Source: Burkholderiaceae bacterium
GTDB lineage: Bacteria; Pseudomonadota; Gammaproteobacteria; Burkholderiales; Burkholderiaceae
Length of the DNA: 64,000 nucleotides
Direction: 5' to 3'
NCBI GenBank assembly: GCA_021166835.1
Contig: JAJPEN010000019.1
Coordinates: 14,835 to 78,834 of the forward strand
The position numbers were made by a program, and so were the translations under genes. Each line of letters begins with the position of its first letter. Position 1 is the first letter of the stretch. Shown one piece after another: positions 27,871-38,018 of the stretch. The notes under the pieces were generated by a model, which made no database searches, was not told the origin of the DNA, and saw only the letters and a program-made list of their open reading frames with translations.

Positions 27871-29157
27871 ATGACCGCCCCCGGCGCTCCGGCGCAGTCG
27901 CTCGCCGATACCGCGCGCGGCATCTCCGATGCCGACCCGCGCACCTATCTCCCGATCGAGCGCGCGCGCGCGATCATCGCGAACAGCATCGAAACCGTCA
28001 CCCTCGTCGAGCGTGTCGCGATCCGCAGCGCGCTCGATCGCGTGCTCGCGCACGACGTCATTTCCACGATCGACGTGCCGCCGCACGACAACTCGGCGAT
28101 GGACGGCTATGCGCTGCGCGGCGAAGAACTCGCGGCCGGCGGCGAGACGCGGCTGCGCATCGCCGGCACCGCCTTCGCGGGCCGCGCCTTCTCCGGCGAG
28201 GTCGCGCCCGGCGAAGCGCTGCGCGTGATGACCGGAGCGCCGCTGCCCCCGGCGCTCGACACCGTCGTCGCCCAGGAGTTCGTTCGCGTCGACGACGGGT
28301 TCGTCGTCGTGCCGCCCGGCCAGGAACGTGGCCAGCATCGGCGCCTGCGCGGCGAGGATCTGCGCGTGGGCGACGCCGCGCTCGAAGCCGGAAAGCGACT
28401 CACGCCGGCCGACATCGGCCTGCTCGCCTCGCTCGGCGTGCCCGAGGTCGGCGTACGACGCCGGCTGCGTGTCGCCTTCTTCTCCACCGGCGACGAGCTG
28501 CGCTCGATCGGCGAGGGGTTGGAGCCGGGACAGATCTACGACAGCAACCGCTACACGATCTGGTCGATGCTCACGCGCCTGGGCGTCGAAGTCGTCGACC
28601 TCGGCGTCGTGCGCGATTCACCCGAAGCGCTCGAGCACGCGATGCGCAGCGCCGCCGCCGAAGCCGACGCGATCGTCTCCTCCGGCGGCGTGTCGGTGGG
28701 CGAAGCCGATTTCACGCGCGAGGTGATGGCGCGCCTGGGCGACGTAGCCTTCTGGCGCATCGCGCTGCGGCCGGGCCGTCCGATGGCCTTCGGCCGCGTG
28801 GGACGCGCCTGCTACTTCGGCCTGCCGGGCAACCCGGTGGCCGTGATGATCACCTTCTATTTCGTCGTGCGCGATGCGCTGCTGCGGATGATGGGCGCCG
28901 CGCCGCAACCGCTGCCGTGGGTGCGCGCCCGCTCGCTCGAAGCGATGCGCAAGCGCCCCGGACGAACCGAGTATCAGCGCGCGCGTCTCGCGCTCGGCGC
29001 CGACGGGCGAATGGAAGTTGCCACCTTGGGCAACCAGGGATCGGGCGTGCTGCGCTCGATGTCCACGGCGAACTGCATCGTGGTGCTGCACCACGACCAG
29101 GGGTCGGTGGCGGCGGGCGACGAGGTGGACTGCGTGGCCTTCGACGGGCTGCTATAG
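27871..29157 (+). CDS. moeA: Molybdopterin molybdenumtransferase MoeA
   Basis: 428 residues. MoeA inserts molybdate into adenylylated molybdopterin. Motifs seen: [58 protein letters not shown] and [10 protein letters not shown]. Length is normal. It ends overlapping the convergent rraA gene by 6 bases. Confidence 0.95.
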   Translation: MTAPGAPAQSLADTARGISDADPRTYLPIERARAIIANSIETVTLVERVAIRSALDRVLAHDVISTIDVPPHDNSAMDGYALRGEELAAGGETRLRIAGTAFAGRAFSGEVAPGEALRVMTGAPLPPALDTVVAQEFVRVDDGFVVVPPGQERGQHRRLRGEDLRVGDAALEAGKRLTPADIGLLASLGVPEVGVRRRLRVAFFSTGDELRSIGEGLEPGQIYDSNRYTIWSMLTRLGVEVVDLGVVRDSPEALEHAMRSAAAEADAIVSSGGVSVGEADFTREVMARLGDVAFWRIALRPGRPMAFGRVGRACYFGLPGNPVAVMITFYFVVRDALLRMMGAAPQPLPWVRARSLEAMRKRPGRTEYQRARLALGADGRMEVATLGNQGSGVLRSMSTANCIVVLHHDQGSVAAGDEVDCVAFDGLL

Positions 29158-29667
29158 CAGCGCGGCCGTGCTCACGACGATTCCGTCCTCGTCCGCGTAG
29201 CACCAGTGGCCGGGCGCGATGCGCATGCCGCCCACGCGCACCGTCTCGCCGATCGCGCCCTCGCCGCGCTTCTCGCTGCGCCGCGGATTCGCCGCGAGCG
29301 CGCGAACGCCGATGTCGCAGGCATCGATCTCGACGGTGTCGCGCACGCAGCCGTCGACGATCACGCCGCTCCAGCCGTTGCGCTGCGCCAGTTGCGCGAG
29401 GTTGCCGCCGAGCAGCGCGCAGCGAAGGCTGCCGCCGCCGTCGACCACGAGCACGCGGCCGTTGCCCGGCTGCTCGAGCGCGCTGCGCACCGCAGAGTTG
29501 TCCTCGAAGCAGCGCACCGTCTCGATCGTGCCGGCGAAGCGCGCGCTGCGCCCGTAGGTACGGAACACGGGCGGCAGCACCTGCACCTCGCCCGCGGCGA
29601 GGCGCGCCTCGTTCGCGTCGCACAGATCGGCGGTGGCGAACGAAATGGATCCGGTGGAAGCGGTCAT
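29152..29667 (-). CDS. rraA: RraA family protein (ribonuclease activity regulator or HMG/oxaloacetate aldolase)
   Basis: 171 residues. Seen: TADLCDANE at the start, [20 protein letters not shown] and [11 protein letters not shown], the G-x20-R-D pattern shared by RraA and class II pyruvate aldolases. Both activities occur in this fold, so the function could be 4-hydroxy-4-methyl-2-oxoglutarate aldolase or oxaloacetate decarboxylase instead of RNase E inhibition. The family alone does not decide it. It is last in a short operon after two cytochromes and overlaps the neighbouring cytochrome stop by 4 bases. Confidence 0.9.
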   Translation of the reverse strand: MTASTGSISFATADLCDANEARLAAGEVQVLPPVFRTYGRSARFAGTIETVRCFEDNSAVRSALEQPGNGRVLVVDGGGSLRCALLGGNLAQLAQRNGWSGVIVDGCVRDTVEIDACDIGVRALAANPRRSEKRGEGAIGETVRVGGMRIAPGHWCYADEDGIVVSTAALL

Positions 29668-30068
29668 CGTCCGATGCGATCGGCGTGGTTGCTCACCGTG
29701 CCCGGCAGGCTGGCGTAATAGGCGGCCACGTTGCGGATGTCGGCGCGCGACAGCGGCTTGGCCTGCGCGCCCATGATCGGGTTCTTGCGCCGGTCGTGCT
29801 TGTAGTCGAGCAGCGAATGCTCGAGATAGTCCTGGTACTGCCCGGCGAGCTTCGGATACGAAGGATCGATCGGCGTGTTGCCGTCCTTGCCGTGGCAGGC
29901 GGCGCAGACCTCTTCCGCCTTCTGGCGGCCGGCGTCGATGCTCTGCGCCTGCGCGGGCAGCGCGAAGGCCGCCGCTGCGGCGAAGGCCCCGACGAGCGGA
30001 AGCAGGCGCGGAGTCGTCCTCGACAAAGGACGAAATGCGGAGAACGCGGGGAATGCGCGCATGTTCAT
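29664..30068 (-). CDS. Small cytochrome c (class I)
   Basis: 134 residues. Signal peptide, hydrophobic core about 20-40 ending ALPAQA; single haem motif CAACHG with Cys55, Cys58 and His59. The Met ligand is probably in NPIMGAQA. Mature size about 90 residues, as one half of a cytochrome c4. ATG 30068 overlaps the stop of the next cytochrome by 4 bases; ATG 30062 is also possible. Confidence 0.9.
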   Translation of the reverse strand: MNMRAFPAFSAFRPLSRTTPRLLPLVGAFAAAAAFALPAQAQSIDAGRQKAEEVCAACHGKDGNTPIDPSYPKLAGQYQDYLEHSLLDYKHDRRKNPIMGAQAKPLSRADIRNVAAYYASLPGTVSNHADRIGR

Positions 30069-30433
30069 TTCGACCCGTAGTACGCGGCGAGATCGGCGAT
30101 ATCGCGATCGCTCAGCCCTTCGGCCACCGCCGTCATCGTCGGATGATTGCGGTCGCGGTTGCGATACTCGCGCAACGCGGATTCGATGTAGCGCGCGTTC
30201 TGTCCGATGATGCGCGGCACGTGATAGACGCTCGGGAACGACGACTTGTACCCGGGAATCTCGTGGCAGCCGATGCACATCGAGTTCTTCGCCCGCCCTG
30301 CCTCGGCGTTCCCCTGCACCGCCTGTTGATCCTGCGCCGGCGCGGCTCCCTGCGATGCGCCCTGCGCGACAGCCAGGCATGGCAGCAGCATCACCGCCGC
30401 GAATCCGGCGGCAACCATCCTCTTCTCGATCAT
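30065..30433 (-). CDS. Small cytochrome c (class I)
   Basis: 122 residues with a signal peptide (cleavage after AVAQ region) and haem motif CIGCHE (Cys53, Cys56, His57); the probable Met ligand is in HPTMTAVA. Resembles its neighbour in layout and length, so the pair together look like split halves of a c4-type dihaem cytochrome and may transfer electrons in the periplasm. Confidence 0.9.
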   Translation of the reverse strand: MIEKRMVAAGFAAVMLLPCLAVAQGASQGAAPAQDQQAVQGNAEAGRAKNSMCIGCHEIPGYKSSFPSVYHVPRIIGQNARYIESALREYRNRDRNHPTMTAVAEGLSDRDIADLAAYYGSK

Positions 30434-30490
30434 GGGTCTCCGGCCGTGGCGCCGGGCGGCGCAGGCCTTGTAATGTTCGTGGGTGGCCCG

Positions 30491-30520
30491 ATTCTAGCGG
30501 ACTCGCTCCGAGCCAGTCCA
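30491..30520 (-). promoter_or_regulatory. Candidate promoter for the cytochrome/rraA operon
   Basis: On the minus strand TGGACT (30515-30520) and TAGAAT (30491-30496) are separated by 18 bases, about 60 bases before the ATG at 30433. The match is moderate. On the plus strand a TATACT at 30549-30554 could serve as -10 for the MoxR gene but has no good -35. Confidence 0.3.
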
Positions 30521-30607
30521 GCAACCCGGGCGGCAGCAGGCGTTCCCGTATACTCGAAAGACCCCATCTGCCGGGTCGTGTCTTCGCGACCACAACCTCC
30601 GAGAATC

Positions 30608-31450
<843 letters not shown>

Positions 31451-31453
31451 AGC

Positions 31454-32062
31454 ATGGCGCGCTGGATCGAGCCGGTCACGCTCGAGGGCGAGCACGTCAC
31501 CCTCGAGCCGCTCGCGAATTCGCACGTCGAGGCGCTCGCGCGGGCGGCGGCCGACGGCGAGCTGTGGCGGCTCTGGTATACGTCGATTCCGTCGCCCGGT
31601 CGCACCGAGGCGTATGTCGATGCGGCGCTCGAAATGCGCGAGCGCGACGGCGCCCTGCCCTTCGTCGTGCGGCGCCGCGTCGATGGCGCCGTCGTCGGAA
31701 CCACGCGTTTCTTCCACGTCGAGCCGGCGCACCGGAGGCTCGAGCTGGGCCACACCTGGTACGCGGCGAGCGCGCAGCGCAGCGCGGTGAACGCCGAGTG
31801 CAAGCTGCTGCTGCTCGGCCATGCTTTCGAGGCGCTCGGCGCGGTGGCCGTCGAGCTGCGCACGCATTTCCTGAATCAGGCGAGCCGGCGGGCGATCGAG
31901 CGGCTCGGCGCAAAGCTCGACGGCGTGCTGCGCCATCACATGACGATGCCCAACGGCACGCTGCGCGACACCTGCGTCTACAGCATCCTCGCCGCCGAGT
32001 GGCCGGCGGTGCGCGAGAACCTGAAACTGCGGCTGGCGATGCGCGGAGCGACGCGATGCTGA
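31454..32062 (+). CDS. GNAT family N-acetyltransferase
   Basis: 202 residues. Resembles RimJ/RimL-type GNAT proteins: EGEHVTLEPLANSHVEAL at the start, FVVRRRVDGAVVGTTRF, ELGHTWYA and NQASRRAIERLGAKLDG, the acetyl-CoA site near the end. It starts 3 bases after the MoxR stop and its end overlaps the next gene by 7 bases, so it is part of the MoxR operon. The substrate is unknown. Confidence 0.88.
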   Translation: MARWIEPVTLEGEHVTLEPLANSHVEALARAAADGELWRLWYTSIPSPGRTEAYVDAALEMRERDGALPFVVRRRVDGAVVGTTRFFHVEPAHRRLELGHTWYAASAQRSAVNAECKLLLLGHAFEALGAVAVELRTHFLNQASRRAIERLGAKLDGVLRHHMTMPNGTLRDTCVYSILAAEWPAVRENLKLRLAMRGATRC

Positions 32063-33231
32063 TCGATTTCTTCCTGCACCTGCGCGGTGCGAAACTGCCG
32101 GTATCGATCAAGGAATACCTGCTGCTGCTCGAAGGGATGCGCGAGCACGTCATCGGGCCGTCGATCGACGAGTTCTACTACCTGTCGCGCGCGGCCCTGG
32201 TGAAGGACGAGCGCAACTTCGACAAGTTCGACAAGGCCTTCGGCGCCTACTTCAACGGCGTACGCGCGATCCCCGGCATCGACGTCGACCTGCCGCTCGA
32301 ATGGCTGAAGCGCCGTCTGCAGCGCGAGTTCACGCCCGAGGAAAAAGCGGCGATCGAGGCGATGGGCGGGCTGGACAAGCTGCTCGAGCGGCTGCGCGAG
32401 CTGCTCGAAGAGCAGAAGGAGCGCCACGAAGGCGGCAGCAAGTGGATCGGCACGAACGGCACCTCGCCTTTCGGCAACGGTGGCTACCATCCGGAAGGCA
32501 TCCGCATCGGCGGTCCATCGGCGGGCAACCGCACGGCAGTCAAGGTCTGGGAGCAGCGCGCCTACCGCGACTACGACGACCAGGTCGAGCTGGGCACGCG
32601 CAACATCAAGGTGGCGCTGCGCCGTCTGCGCAAGTTCGCGCGCGAAGGCGCCGACGAGGAACTCGACCTCGACGACACGATCGCCTCCACGGCGCGCAAC
32701 GCCGGCTGGCTCGACATCCGGATGATTCCGGAGCGGCACAACACGATCAAGGTGCTGATGCTGCTCGACGTCGGCGGCACGATGGACGACCACATCCAGC
32801 AGACCGAGGAGCTGTTCTCGGCTGCGAAAACCGAGTTCAAGCACCTCGAGTTCTACTACTTCCACAACTGCGTCTACGACCATGTGTGGAAGAACAACCG
32901 CCGTCGCCACGCCGAGCGCTTCGACACCTGGGACATCCTGCGCAAGTACAACCCCGACTACCGGCTGATCTTCGTCGGCGACGCGACGATGAGCCCCTAT
33001 GAAGTCCTGCAGCCCGGAGGCTCGGTCGAGTACAACAACGAGGAGGCGGGCGCGGTCTGGCTGCGCCGGCTCGTCGAGCGCTTTCCGAAGTTCGCCTGGC
33101 TCAATCCGGAGCCCGAAGGCGTCTGGGAATACCGGCAGTCGATCGCCGTGATCCGGCAGGTCATGCAGAACCGGATGTACCCGCTGACGATCCAGGGGCT
33201 GGAGCGGGCGATGCGGGAGCTGTCGAAGTAG
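32056..33231 (+). CDS. VWA domain protein, COG3825-like
   Basis: 391 residues from ATG 32056. The first 150 residues are helical; the von Willebrand A-like domain starts near residue 230 with LMLLDVGGTMDDH. The canonical MIDAS DxSxS is here DVGGT (Asp238 to Thr242), a variant seen in COG3825 proteins. Later MIDAS residues may sit in IFVGDATMSP. It is probably the VWA partner of the MoxR ATPase. Confidence 0.85.
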   Translation: MLIDFFLHLRGAKLPVSIKEYLLLLEGMREHVIGPSIDEFYYLSRAALVKDERNFDKFDKAFGAYFNGVRAIPGIDVDLPLEWLKRRLQREFTPEEKAAIEAMGGLDKLLERLRELLEEQKERHEGGSKWIGTNGTSPFGNGGYHPEGIRIGGPSAGNRTAVKVWEQRAYRDYDDQVELGTRNIKVALRRLRKFAREGADEELDLDDTIASTARNAGWLDIRMIPERHNTIKVLMLLDVGGTMDDHIQQTEELFSAAKTEFKHLEFYYFHNCVYDHVWKNNRRRHAERFDTWDILRKYNPDYRLIFVGDATMSPYEVLQPGGSVEYNNEEAGAVWLRRLVERFPKFAWLNPEPEGVWEYRQSIAVIRQVMQNRMYPLTIQGLERAMRELSK

Positions 33232-33283
33232 TCGCGTAGGCGCCGACCGGCCGCCACTCCCCGCTCCGACGAAACTCGACCAC

Positions 33284-33316
33284 CCGGCCGCCCCGGATCC
33301 GTACCGGGGCGGCCGG
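33284..33316 (+). terminator. Strong hairpin after the MoxR-VWA operon
   Basis: A 13-bp perfect stem, CCGGCCGCCCCGG paired with CCGGGGCGGCCGG, around a 7-base loop, 53 bases after the VWA stop codon. There is no T-tract, so factor-dependent or intrinsic use is uncertain. Confidence 0.5.
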
Positions 33317-33385
33317 ATCCTGCCTGCTGCGCAGGCGCGAACTGCGCCCGCCGCCATCGCTCGCACCCGCGCGTGCCTCAGCCTC

Positions 33386-33434
33386 TTGACAACGTCGTTC
33401 GTCGACGGCACTCTAGAATTGAAACACTGTTCTA
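33386..33434 (+). promoter_or_regulatory. Candidate promoter and IclR operator
   Basis: A consensus -35 (TTGACA, 33386-33391) is followed by TAGAA (33414-33418) and TTCTA (33430-33434), an inverted repeat with 11-base spacing directly before the iclR GTG. IclR regulators often bind such sites to autoregulate. The TAGAAT at 33414 is a plausible -10, but the spacing from the -35 is long (22). Confidence 0.4.
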
Positions 33435-33443
33435 AATCCAAGA

Positions 33444-34199
33444 GTGACGACGAAAACGGTCGACCAGGGTCTGCAATTGCTCGAGTTGCTGGCTTCGACG
33501 CCCGATCCGCAAGGCGTCTCGGAACTGGGCCGAGCGCTCGGGCTGCCGAAGAGCAAGGTCTTTCGCCTTCTGGATACGCTGGCGGGCAGACGGTACGTGC
33601 GGCGGCGCGAAGAAGACAGCCGCTACGAGATCACGCTCAAGCTGTGGGAGCTCGGCAACATCTCGATGTCGCGGCTCTCGGTGACGGACGTTGCCCGCCC
33701 CTTTCTCGATTCGCTGGCGGCCCGCAGCGGAGAGTCGGCCCAACTGGCGGTGCTCGACTGCGGCGAGAGCGTCTACGTCGACAAGTCCGACGGCGCCCAT
33801 CCGGTGAGCGGCGTAACCCGCATCGGCAGCCGGCTCCCGGCGCACTGCTGCGCAACCGGCAAGGCCGAGCTGGCGTTCCAGCCGCCCGAGACGCTGAAGC
33901 TCCTGTCCCGACGGCTGAAGGGCTTCACGACCGCAACCATCACGACCTCGAAGGCGCTCGCCCAGGAACTTGCCGAAGTGCGCGAGCGCAGATACGCGAT
34001 CAATCGCGGGGAGTGGTACGAGGACGTCTGGGGCGTTGCAGCGCCCGTGCGCGACCGGACGGGCGCGGTATGCGCGAGCATCGGCGTCTGGGGCCCGCGA
34101 CACCGTCTGTCCGTACGGCTCGACGAGATCGCGCATCTGGTCGTTGCCGCCGCCTCGGGAGTCTCGGCGGCTCTCGGTCACACCCCTCGCGTCCCATAG
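33444..34199 (+). CDS. IclR family transcriptional regulator
   Basis: 251 residues from GTG 33444. N-terminal winged HTH (VDQGLQLLELLAST..GVSELGRALGLPKSKVFRLLDTLAG), then the IclR effector domain with AHCCATGKAELAF and INRGEWYEDVWGVAAPVRD. It is next to a plus-strand operon (34243-41548) that it probably controls in response to a small-molecule ligand. The spacing to the transport operon is 43 bases. Confidence 0.92.
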   Translation: MTTKTVDQGLQLLELLASTPDPQGVSELGRALGLPKSKVFRLLDTLAGRRYVRRREEDSRYEITLKLWELGNISMSRLSVTDVARPFLDSLAARSGESAQLAVLDCGESVYVDKSDGAHPVSGVTRIGSRLPAHCCATGKAELAFQPPETLKLLSRRLKGFTTATITTSKALAQELAEVRERRYAINRGEWYEDVWGVAAPVRDRTGAVCASIGVWGPRHRLSVRLDEIAHLVVAAASGVSAALGHTPRVP

Positions 34200-34242
34200 G
34201 ACTGCGCGAAGGTTCGCACGCTACAACCAGAGGAGACCCGTA

Positions 34243-35277
34243 GTGAAGCCACTTCTTGCCTCGATCCTGGCGGCCGGCCTGATCGCCGTGACGAGCGCGG
34301 CGAATTCCGAGACAGAGTTGCGCGTCTACATGCCGCAGGGCGTCGTGAAGGCGGTCGAAACCCACATCGCGCCGATCATGCGCGAGAAGTACGACACCAG
34401 GGTGGTGATCACGCCTTCGCTGAGCGGCCAGTCGCTCACGAAGGCGGTCGCGCAGCGGGCTTCTCCGGAGATCTCGGTCTTCCTGCTCGACGAAGGCCCC
34501 TGGCTCCAGGGCAAGCAGGCAGGCCTCTGGGACAAGCTCGAAGGTGTATCGACGCTCGAGCAGATTCCGCCGCGATTCAAGGACGCGGACGGCATGGGAA
34601 GCGCGTTCCTCCTCTATCTGCTGGGCATCATCTACGACGAAAAGGCCCTTGCAGCCGCCGGCGTCGCACCTCCCGTCTCCTACGACGATCTCTGGAACCC
34701 CGCCCTGAAGGGAAAGGTGACGATTCCCGATTCGACCAGCACCTTCGCCTACGCCCTTCTCTTCAAGATCAACGAACTGCAGGGCGCTGACGCCCGCAAG
34801 TCGCTCGACCCCGGCTTCGCCCGGCTCGAACAGCTCCGGCCGAACGTCGGGGTGTTCCACGGAGGCGCCTCCACGCTGATTCCTCTCTTCTCGCAGCAGC
34901 AGGCGTCGGTGGGCTTCAATGCGAGCTTCCCGGCGCAGCGACTGGCCGCGGACGGGCTTCCCATTCGATGGATCGCGCCGAAGGAAGGCGCGATCGCGAT
35001 CGCCTCGTATGTCGCGATCGCCAGGAACGCGCCCGCCCGGGAGGCCGCGCGCCGCTTCGTCGAGCTCCTGCTCTCGCCGGAATACCAGTCCGTCCAGACC
35101 GAAACGGCGTACGGCGGCTACGTGAATCCGGGAACGAAGCTGCGCGAGGAGTTCGCGAAGACCTTTCTCGTGAAGCCGGAGGACATCGAGCGCGCGTCGC
35201 TGATGCCGTGGGACCTCTACCTGTCCAGGCGGCAGGAGCTCAATGCGCGCTGGCAACGGCAGGTGGAAAGCAAGTAA
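34243..35277 (+). CDS. ABC transporter extracellular solute-binding protein (Fe/POPT-type)
   Basis: 344 residues from GTG 34243 with AGGAGA 6-11 bases upstream. Sec signal peptide (KPLLASILAAGLIAVTSAA). The mature protein has the periplasmic binding fold: LRVYMPQGVVKAVETHIAP, ISVFLLDEGPW, LLGIIYDEKAL, ALKGKVTIPDSTS and VGFNASFPA. It resembles ferric or polyamine/opine-type (SBP_bac_6/8) proteins. The substrate is not clear. Confidence 0.85.
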   Translation: MKPLLASILAAGLIAVTSAANSETELRVYMPQGVVKAVETHIAPIMREKYDTRVVITPSLSGQSLTKAVAQRASPEISVFLLDEGPWLQGKQAGLWDKLEGVSTLEQIPPRFKDADGMGSAFLLYLLGIIYDEKALAAAGVAPPVSYDDLWNPALKGKVTIPDSTSTFAYALLFKINELQGADARKSLDPGFARLEQLRPNVGVFHGGASTLIPLFSQQQASVGFNASFPAQRLAADGLPIRWIAPKEGAIAIASYVAIARNAPAREAARRFVELLLSPEYQSVQTETAYGGYVNPGTKLREEFAKTFLVKPEDIERASLMPWDLYLSRRQELNARWQRQVESK

Positions 35278-35281
35278 CGCA

Positions 35282-36358
35282 ATGGCCGGGCACGTACTGT
35301 CGCTTCGCTCCGTCGCGAAGAATTTCGGCTCGGCGCAGGTTCTCAAGGGGATCGATCTCGACGTGTCCGACGGCGAGTTCGTCTCGCTGCTCGGCCCGTC
35401 GGGCTGCGGAAAGACGACCACCCTGAACCTCGTTGCCGGCTTTCATGCGCCCGACGCCGGCGAGGTGATGATCGACGGCAGGCGCGTGAACGAGGTCCCT
35501 GCCTTCCGGCGGGATCTCGGAATGGTCTTCCAGGGCCACGCGCTCTTCCCGCACATGACGTGCTTCGAGAACGTCGCATTCGGTCTGCGCATGCGCCGCC
35601 TCTCCGCGGCCGAGATACGCGAGCGGGTCGCGGCGGCGCTGGAGCTCGTTCGCCTGAGCGGCTTCGAATCCCGCTTTCCGCGCGAGCTCTCGGGCGGGCA
35701 GCAGCAACGCGTCGGGCTCGCCCGGGCGCTTGCCGTGCGGCCGAGAATCCTCCTTCTCGACGAGCCGCTCAGCAACCTCGACGCGAAGCTGCGACGCGCG
35801 ATGCAGGCCGAACTGCGGGCGATTCATCGGCACGTGCGAACGACGATGATCTACGTGACGCACGATCAGGAAGAAGCCCTGACGCTCTCCGATCGAGTCG
35901 CGGTGATGAACGGCGGCCGCATCGAGCAGCTCGACGATCCGCGTACGATCTACCGGGCACCGCGCACCCGCTTCGTCGCCGACTTCATCGGCGCTTCCAG
36001 CTTCGTCGAGGGACGGGTCTGCGGGTCTCGCGACGACGGCGTCGAGGTCGCGATCGACGGCGCGGGAACGATCCCCGTCTGCACCGCCGCGGCCATTACC
36101 GTCGGCACCCGGGTGCAGCTGGCCGTCCGCTCGGACCGAATGCGCCTCGTGCCGGAATCGGACTCTCCCCCCGGACCGACCCTGGCTGCCCGCGTCGTCG
36201 ACACGGCGTTCGCCGGCTCGATCGAGCACGTCACGCTCGACCTCGGCTCGGCGCGATATCTGACGGCGCACCTGCCGTCCGGCGCCGCGCTGCAGCTCCC
36301 GCCCGATGCGCGGGTTCGGTTGTACGTCGCGCCCAAGGACTGGATGGTCCTCGCATGA
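35282..36358 (+). CDS. ABC transporter ATP-binding protein (PotA-like)
   Basis: 358 residues from ATG 35282. Walker A GPSGCGKT (38-45), Q-loop VFQGHALFPHM, signature LSGGQQQRVGLARAL, Walker B LLLDEPLSNLDAKL, switch His in VTHDQEEAL; C-terminal TOBE-type domain. This is the polyamine/opine/phosphonate family ATPase. It starts 4 bases after the binding-protein stop; its stop overlaps the permease start by 4 bases. Confidence 0.93.
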   Translation: MAGHVLSLRSVAKNFGSAQVLKGIDLDVSDGEFVSLLGPSGCGKTTTLNLVAGFHAPDAGEVMIDGRRVNEVPAFRRDLGMVFQGHALFPHMTCFENVAFGLRMRRLSAAEIRERVAAALELVRLSGFESRFPRELSGGQQQRVGLARALAVRPRILLLDEPLSNLDAKLRRAMQAELRAIHRHVRTTMIYVTHDQEEALTLSDRVAVMNGGRIEQLDDPRTIYRAPRTRFVADFIGASSFVEGRVCGSRDDGVEVAIDGAGTIPVCTAAAITVGTRVQLAVRSDRMRLVPESDSPPGPTLAARVVDTAFAGSIEHVTLDLGSARYLTAHLPSGAALQLPPDARVRLYVAPKDWMVLA

Positions 36359-37215
36359 CGAGGCGATCGCCGGCATCGCTGGTGCTGCCGGCCGCGGCCT
36401 GGCTCGCGGTGGCATGGGCGTGGCCGCTCGCGCTCGTCTTCGGCATGAGCGTGCGCAGCATGGACCCGACCACCTTCGAGCTGACGGGGTTCACCCTCGA
36501 GCACTTTCGCACGGTGCTCACCGATCCGTTCTACCTCGACTCGCTCTGGCGCTCGATCCGGATCGCGCTCACCGTCACGGTTCTCGCCGCGGTACTTGGC
36601 TACCCGGCCGCGCTGCATGTAGCGAACGCCACGTCGCCGCGCGCCCGGGCCGCCTATACGCTGCTCCTGCTCGTGCCGATCATGGTGAGCCTGGTGGTCA
36701 CCGCGTTCGCGTGGATCCTGATCCTCGGTCCCCAGGGCCTGATCAATCGGGCGCTGGCCGCTTCGGGCCTGCTGGAGACGCCGCTGCAGCTCCTGAATTC
36801 CGAGGCGGGCGTCATCGCGGTACTCGCCTACAGCTTCGGCCCCTACATGATCATCAGCGTGGCCACCGCGATCGAGAAGACGGATCCGGCGGTCCTGCGG
36901 GCGGCCGAGGTGCATGGAGCCGGCGCCTGGCAGCGCTTCACCCGGATCACGCTGCCGCTGAGCGTTCCGGGAATGATATCGGGCGGCCTGATCGTGTTCT
37001 CGCTTTCCGCCGCGGCCTTCGTGACCCCCTACGTGATCGGCGGCAATCGGGTGAAAGTCATCCCCCTCCAGATCTACAACGCGGCCGTGACGACCTTCGA
37101 CTGGCCGCTCGCGGCCACGCTCGCCGTCGTGCTTTTCGTGCTGTCCCTGACGGTCGCGATCGTCGTCGGCGGATGGTCGGAGCGGCGCTTCGCGGCCTGG
37201 TTGCGCGGCGCATGA
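36355..37215 (+). CDS. ABC transporter permease (PotB-like)
   Basis: 286 residues, about six transmembrane helices. The cytoplasmic EAA loop that contacts the ATPase is RAAEVHGAGAWQRFTRITLP. First permease of the island system; overlaps the next permease by 4 bases (ATGA). Confidence 0.92.
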   Translation: MTRRSPASLVLPAAAWLAVAWAWPLALVFGMSVRSMDPTTFELTGFTLEHFRTVLTDPFYLDSLWRSIRIALTVTVLAAVLGYPAALHVANATSPRARAAYTLLLLVPIMVSLVVTAFAWILILGPQGLINRALAASGLLETPLQLLNSEAGVIAVLAYSFGPYMIISVATAIEKTDPAVLRAAEVHGAGAWQRFTRITLPLSVPGMISGGLIVFSLSAAAFVTPYVIGGNRVKVIPLQIYNAAVTTFDWPLAATLAVVLFVLSLTVAIVVGGWSERRFAAWLRGA

Positions 37216-37994
37216 AGACCTCGCCGTTCGTGGCCGCCTTGGCGCACGTCACCTATGCCGTGCTCCTGCTGCCGGTGCTGATGGTGATCGGCGCATCCTT
37301 CACGACGACGCGCTACATCGCTTTTCCGCCGGTGGGCCTGACCGGCAGGTGGTACGGCGCGGCGCTGGCCGACGATGCCCTGGTCGGCGGGCTCTGGCTC
37401 AGCGTGAACGTCGCGCTCACCTCGGTGGCGCTCTCGGCGGCGCTGGGCACCGCGGCAGCCCTCTACGTCGCGCGCCCGGGCGCGCGCGGGAGAGAGGCGC
37501 TCGCAGCCTTCTTCCTCGCCCCGCTCAACGTGCCGGCCGTGATGACGGCCTTCGCGCTGCTGCTCGCGTTCACCCAGTGGCGCCTGATCAACTGGTGGGG
37601 TCTCGTGATCGCCCACGTGGTCCTGACGATGCCGTACATCATCCGTTCCGTCATGGTCAGCCTCGCAGGACAGGATCCGGCCCTCGGCCGGGCGGCCGCA
37701 ATCCTCGGCGCGAGTCCCTGGCGAAGCTTCCGCTACGTGACGCTTCCGCTCATCCGGCCCGGCGTCATCGCGGGCGCGGTCTTCGCGTTCCTGATCTCCT
37801 TCAACAACGTCCCGGTCTCCGTCTTCATCGCGGCGCCGGGGTCGGCTCCGCTGCCCGTCGTGCTCTTCAACCGGATGCAGTGGCTTGCGGAGCCTTCGGT
37901 CGCCGCCGCCGCCACCGTCACGGTTCTCGCCACCGTCTGCGCGATGCTCGTTCTCGAGCGGCGCTTCTCGATCTACCGGTCGATGTTCCGTTGA
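37212..37994 (+). CDS. ABC transporter permease (PotC-like)
   Basis: 260 residues with about six transmembrane helices and an EAA loop in RAAAILGASPWRSFRYVTLP. Second permease of the first importer. Together with 34243-37215 it forms a complete importer. Confidence 0.92.
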   Translation: MKTSPFVAALAHVTYAVLLLPVLMVIGASFTTTRYIAFPPVGLTGRWYGAALADDALVGGLWLSVNVALTSVALSAALGTAAALYVARPGARGREALAAFFLAPLNVPAVMTAFALLLAFTQWRLINWWGLVIAHVVLTMPYIIRSVMVSLAGQDPALGRAAAILGASPWRSFRYVTLPLIRPGVIAGAVFAFLISFNNVPVSVFIAAPGSAPLPVVLFNRMQWLAEPSVAAAATVTVLATVCAMLVLERRFSIYRSMFR

Positions 37995-38018
37995 CCGGCC
38001 CATACGGATACACAGGAA

